Program-made: the position numbers and the translations under genes
Part shown: piece after piece, positions 37,181 to 39,961 of the stretch
Numbering within the stretch: position 1 is the stretch's first letter
Layout: each line of letters starts with the position of its first letter
The notes under the pieces: model-generated
Told to the model about the DNA's origin: nothing
What the model saw: the letters and a program-made list of their open reading frames with translations, nothing else
The model's database searches: none
Origin: Planctomycetota bacterium
GTDB taxonomy: Bacteria; Planctomycetota; UBA1135; UBA2386
DNA length: 39,961 nt
Reading direction: 5' to 3'
Assembly (NCBI GenBank): GCA_025459175.1
Contig: JALORC010000065.1
Span: 1-39,961 of the forward strand

Positions 37181-38872
37181 ATGCGCTGCTACGCCGCCTG
37201 CGTCCTGGCCCTGTGCGCCTTCGCCGTCGCCCAAGACGCCCCGGTCGCTCCCCCACTCGCCGATCTGCGCGCACGCATCGAGGGGCTCGGCGCCGACCTG
37301 CGCGACCTCGGTCGCCGCTACGACGCACCGATGTCGGCCGAACGGCGGCTGCGGCTGCGCACGCGGCTGGTGCGCGAGCAGACCGAGCTGTGGCAGCTCG
37401 ACTTCGCGCGGCTCGGCAACGAGGCCCGCGTCGACTGGCACCTGCTCGACACCCACGTCACGCGGCAGTTGGCCCAGCTCGACGACGACGAACGCCGCGA
37501 CCAGGAGGTCGAGGAGCTGCTGCCGTTCGCGGCCACGATCACGCGCCTGCACGAGCAGCGCCGCCAGCTGCAGGCCGGCGAACCACGCGCCGAGGCGGAG
37601 ATGGTCAGCGAGCTCGCGCAGCGGGCGACCGCGGTGCAGCTGGCGCTGCAGCAGGGCCGCCAGCGCGCCAAGGCACCGGGCCTCGCGACCCGCGCCCGCA
37701 TGCGGCTGATCGGGCTGCGCCACTCGTTGCGCAGCTGGTTCGAGTTCCGCGACGGCTACGACCCGGAGTTCGGCTGGTGGCTGCGGGCGCCGTTCGCCGA
37801 GGCCACCGCCGCGCTCGACCGGCTCGCCGAAGCGCTCGAGCAGGCCGCCGGCCCCGGCGACCAGTCGCTGCAAGGGCACCCGATCGGCGAAGCCGCCCTG
37901 CGCACCGAGCTCGGCTTCGAGTGGATCCCCTACACGCCGGCCGAATTGGTCGCGATAGCCGAACGCGAGTTCGCGTGGTGCGACGCCGAGCAGCAGGCGG
38001 CGGCGAAGTTGATGGGCTGCAAGGACTGGCAGCAGGCGCTCGAGCAGGTCAAGCAGAAGCACCGCGCGCCGGGCGAACAGCCGGCGCTGGTCAAGGAACT
38101 CGCGCACGAGGCGATCGCGTTCCTCGAGCAGCGCGACCTGGTGACGATCCCCGAGCTGGCGAAGGAGTGCTGGCGCATGGGGATGATGTCGCGCGAGGCG
38201 CAGCGCACCAATCCGTTCTTCCTCGGCGGCGAGACGATCTCGGTGTCGTTCCCGACCGACGCGATGGCGCACATCGAGAAGCTGCAGGCGCTGCGCAGCA
38301 ACAACGAACACTTCTGCCGCGCGACGGTGCACCACGAGCTGATCCCCGGGCACTGGCTGCAGCAGTACATGCAGGCGCGGCACCGGACCTGGCGCGAGCC
38401 GTTCGATACGCCGTTCTGGCTCGAGGGCTGGGCGCTCTACTGGGAGATGCGGCTCTACGAGCTCGGCTTCGGCAAGAGCCCCGAGGACAAGATCGGGATG
38501 CTGTACTGGCGCAAGCACCGCTGCGCGCGGATCGTGTTCTCGCTGAACTTCCACCTCGGCCGCTGGAGCGGGCCGCAGTGTGTCGACTACCTGATCCAGA
38601 AGGTCGGTCACGAACGCGCCGCCGCCGAGGGCGAGGTGCGGCGCTCGCTCGGCGGGCTCTACCCGCCGCTCTACCAGGCCGCCTACATGCTCGGCGGGCT
38701 GCAGCTGCGGGCGCTGCACGGCGAGCTGGTGGGCACCGGGAAGTGGACCGAGAAGGCGTTCCACGACACGGTGCTGCAGCAGAACTCGATCCCGATTGCG
38801 CTGCTGCGGCAGGCGCTGCTGGGCGGCGAGGTGGCGCGGCAGCAGGTGCCATGGCGGTTTGCCGACCGGTAG
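37181..38872 (+). CDS. Secreted DUF885-family metallopeptidase-like protein
   Basis: 563 residues from ATG at 37181, with a short signal peptide (MRCYAACVLALCAFAVAQ). DUF885 proteins are mostly helical and share the fold of zinc carboxypeptidase-like enzymes. The metal-site motif HHELIPGHWLQ (about 383-393) and the downstream Glu in FWLEGWALYWE (about 411-421) match the HExxPGH...EGWA signature. Other family features are SVSFP, YPPLYQAAYMLGG and the C-terminal QNSIPIALLRQALL. It probably acts as a peptidase outside the inner membrane; the substrate is unknown. TAGCAT lies six bases before the ATG without a Shine-Dalgarno, so the mRNA could be leaderless and independent of pckA. Confidence 0.9.
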   Translation: MRCYAACVLALCAFAVAQDAPVAPPLADLRARIEGLGADLRDLGRRYDAPMSAERRLRLRTRLVREQTELWQLDFARLGNEARVDWHLLDTHVTRQLAQLDDDERRDQEVEELLPFAATITRLHEQRRQLQAGEPRAEAEMVSELAQRATAVQLALQQGRQRAKAPGLATRARMRLIGLRHSLRSWFEFRDGYDPEFGWWLRAPFAEATAALDRLAEALEQAAGPGDQSLQGHPIGEAALRTELGFEWIPYTPAELVAIAEREFAWCDAEQQAAAKLMGCKDWQQALEQVKQKHRAPGEQPALVKELAHEAIAFLEQRDLVTIPELAKECWRMGMMSREAQRTNPFFLGGETISVSFPTDAMAHIEKLQALRSNNEHFCRATVHHELIPGHWLQQYMQARHRTWREPFDTPFWLEGWALYWEMRLYELGFGKSPEDKIGMLYWRKHRCARIVFSLNFHLGRWSGPQCVDYLIQKVGHERAAAEGEVRRSLGGLYPPLYQAAYMLGGLQLRALHGELVGTGKWTEKAFHDTVLQQNSIPIALLRQALLGGEVARQQVPWRFADR

Positions 38873-38953
38873 CCGGGGGCCCCGGGCCGGCGCTGGCCCG
38901 CCGGGCAACGTTCCCGCCCCGGCCGCGCGGAGCCGCAAGAGCGGCACTTCGGG

Positions 38954-38965
38954 GCTGGCGCCAGC
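38954..38965. repeat. Perfect 12-bp palindrome GCTGGCGCCAGC
   Basis: It lies 70 bases before the selenoprotein candidate start, in the 163-bp gap after the DUF885 gene. It could be an operator or part of a terminator. The same gap has a 6-bp GC stem at 38883-38900 just after the DUF885 stop but no U tract. Confidence 0.4.
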
Positions 38966-39035
38966 GCCGCGGATGCCGATACTGCTCCCTGGGCCGCCCC
39001 ACCTCCGGTAGCGGCCACTACCCGAACGAGGAACG

Positions 39036-39614
39036 ATGCGAAACCACGCAGGTCTGCTGCTGGCGTTCGTGCTCGGCGCCACGGCAGCGGCCCAGACGGC
39101 CGCCACCCCGCAAGCCCCGGCCGAAGCCACGGTCAAGTTGTGCAAGATCGAGACCACCGGTCTCGGTGGTTGAGGGGCGGCGAGCGACGCCGCGAGGGTC
39201 CGTGCGATCCTCAACAAGAACTCGGAACTGAAGAACCTGGTGTTCGACACCACCGGCATCGGCTACTTCGAGCCGGGCAAGAAGGTGCCGACCGCGGACG
39301 AACTCAACGAGCTGCTGCGCAAGCAGCGGATGGCGAAGGTCAGGGTCACGCGGCTGGAAGAGGTCGAGCTGCCGAAGGCCGTCGGCGCCTTCGAACTGAC
39401 GATCTCCGGACTTGGTTGAATGGGCACCGCGATCGAGACGCGTGACGTCTTGAGCAAACTCGACGGTGTGATTCGCGTTCATCCGAACGGTCTGAACGGC
39501 AAGTGCCTGGTCCTGGTGAAGGACAAGAAGGCGTTCACGGAAGCGGTCGCCAAGACGGCGCTGCTGGCGACGAAGGAGCTGCGGCTGCGCCGCTTCGAGG
39601 CCGCCAAGGCCTGA
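39036..39614 (+). CDS. Secreted two-domain HMA-like protein with two in-frame TGA codons, candidate selenoprotein
   Basis: 193 codons from ATG 39036 (GAGGA six bases upstream) to TGA 39612-39614, interrupted only by TGA at 39171-39173 (codon 46) and 39417-39419 (codon 128). A signal peptide (MRNHAGLLLAFVLGATAAAQ) exports it. Two halves each begin with a beta strand ending in a Gly-rich turn and then the TGA: KIETTGLGG-TGA and ELTISGLG-TGA. Each is followed by a helix (AARVRAILNK; ETRDVLSKLDGVIRVHP). This recalls heavy-metal-associated GMTCxxC domains, with the TGA near the first Cys. A GU-loop hairpin follows each TGA at SECIS distance. I therefore read one 192-residue protein with two selenocysteines, perhaps binding a soft metal or doing redox work. 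Reading TGA as stop leaves a 45-residue stub and a separate 64-residue frame starting at 39420. Confidence 0.78.
39194..39212 (+). promoter_or_regulatory. Candidate bacterial SECIS hairpin for TGA 39171
   Basis: GAGGGTC (39194-39200) pairs with GATCCTC (39206-39212), seven pairs with one G-U, around loop CGTGC. The loop begins 27 bases after the TGA and has G at its second position. A second hairpin at 39177-39193 (GCGGCG/CGCCGC) sits only three bases after the TGA and is probably too close to act. Confidence 0.55.
39433..39453 (+). promoter_or_regulatory. Candidate bacterial SECIS hairpin for TGA 39417
   Basis: TCGAGACG (39433-39440) pairs with CGTCTTGA (39446-39453), eight pairs with one G-U, around loop CGTGA. 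The loop begins 21 bases after the TGA and has G at its second position. The loop shares CGUG with the hairpin after the first TGA of the same gene. Confidence 0.65.
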
Positions 39615-39620
39615 GGCGCA

Positions 39621-39639
39621 GGCCGCTTGCGAGGCGGCC
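39621..39639 (+). terminator. Possible terminator hairpin after the selenoprotein candidate
   Basis: GGCCGC and GCGGCC form a 6-bp stem with loop TTGCGAG six bases after the TGA at 39612-39614. There is no U tract, so termination is uncertain. Confidence 0.3.
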
Positions 39640-39706
39640 CGCAGCGGTCGATTTGGTCGATGGATTCCGTCGCGGAAATCGGCCGCTGCGCGCTGCCAAC
39701 GCAGGC

Positions 39707-39734
39707 TTGACCTCGGTTGGGCGGTCGGTAAAGT
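39707..39734 (+). promoter_or_regulatory. Promoter of tRNA-Asn
   Basis: TTGACC (39707-39712) and TAAAGT (39729-39734) are 16 bases apart, a good sigma-70-type match, 34 bases before the tRNA. Confidence 0.65.
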
Positions 39735-39768
39735 CCTCGCCCGCGATCGGCCGAAAGCCGTCGCGCGA

Positions 39769-39844
39769 TCCTCGATAGCTCAGTTGGTAGAGCAGGTGAC
39801 TGTTAATCACCGGGTCGTAGGTTCAAGTCCTACTCGAGGAGCCA
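39769..39844 (+). tRNA. tRNA-Asn (anticodon GTT)
   Basis: 76 nt with encoded CCA. Acceptor TCCTCGA pairs with TCGAGGA, discriminator G. The anticodon stem GGTGA/TCACC holds CTGTTAA, anticodon GTT. The T arm is GTAGG-TTCAAGT-CCTAC. Confidence 0.98.
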
Positions 39845-39879
39845 TCTCGCTGGTGTGAACCAGCCCCATCCGCCTCGTG

Positions 39880-39896
39880 GCCCCAAGCCGCGGGGC
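39880..39896 (+). terminator. Possible terminator after tRNA-Asn
   Basis: GCCCC and GGGGC form a 5-bp stem around a seven-base loop 36 bases after the tRNA; no U tract follows directly. Nothing else is recognised to the window end. Confidence 0.25.
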
Positions 39897-39961
39897 GGTG
39901 GCGTTTCCAGGGGGCGATTCCAGGCCTAGTTATGGCATGGGGTTGCGCGCGGGTGGGTCCT

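Noticed and set aside
39177..39193. GCGGCG/CGCCGC hairpin as the SECIS for the first TGA
   Set aside because: It begins three bases after the TGA, so it would be melted in the ribosome; the next hairpin has the right distance.
39018..39482. A 154-codon minus-strand frame across the selenoprotein candidate
   Set aside because: The plus strand has a Shine-Dalgarno, signal peptide and two similar domains. The minus frame shows none of these and is a likely false call.
39420..39614. A separate 64-residue protein starting at the ATG right after the second TGA
   Set aside because: It would lack the beta strand that completes its domain and has no ribosome binding site of its own; reading through the TGA restores a whole domain.

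Overview
The window is a GC-rich stretch of chromosome, roughly 70% GC by eye, densely packed with genes on both strands. There is no rRNA, insertion sequence, prophage or CRISPR array. Several traits suggest a Planctomycetota-like bacterium: secreted proteins built from ELWxTDGTxxGT repeats that end in a shared C-terminal domain, paired MJ0042-type zinc-ribbon membrane proteins, a DUF1080-like lipoprotein, and many secreted proteins of unknown function. That placement is inference from content, not from a phylogenetic marker.

Layout. 1-1754: two minus-strand secreted proteins, the first cut by the window edge. 1952-3790: uvrC. 3994-6954: large secreted repeat protein. 6982-8574: a secreted propeller-like protein behind a cobalamin riboswitch. 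8615-10669: uvrB. 10850-14919: two zinc-ribbon membrane proteins and hslU. 15016-17776: a translationally coupled ECF sigma / membrane anti-sigma-like / secreted protein operon. 17787-18689: ATP-grasp enzyme. 18807-22182: an operon of a small zinc-ribbon protein with an in-frame TGA, a secreted alpha-toroid protein and a lipoprotein. 22196-26830: a stand-alone formyltransferase-adenylation-monooxygenase-carrier protein. 26988-27782: alpha/beta hydrolase. 27769-32462: two tandem paralogous secreted proteins, at least one with a CAP domain. 32411-35203: a secreted RIFT-barrel-like protein and a 2OG-Fe(II) oxygenase. 35303-38872: tRNA-Arg, ATP-type PEP carboxykinase and a DUF885 metallopeptidase-like protein. 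39036-39844: a secreted two-domain protein with two in-frame TGA codons, then tRNA-Asn.

The main result is evidence for selenocysteine decoding in two genes that an ordinary gene caller would split or miss. At 18807-19148 one TGA interrupts an otherwise continuous small protein. At 39036-39614 two TGAs interrupt a secreted protein with two similar halves, each TGA at the same place in a GLG-type motif. All three TGAs are followed, 20 to 27 bases later, by a hairpin loop containing GU, as bacterial SECIS elements are. Most other genes here end in TGA, so the code is not globally reassigned. The second result is a complete cobalamin riboswitch in front of a secreted protein with no known link to B12. 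The third is the unusual single-module NRPS-like protein. No selenocysteine machinery, B12 genes, NRPS partners, hslV or uvrA lie in this window.
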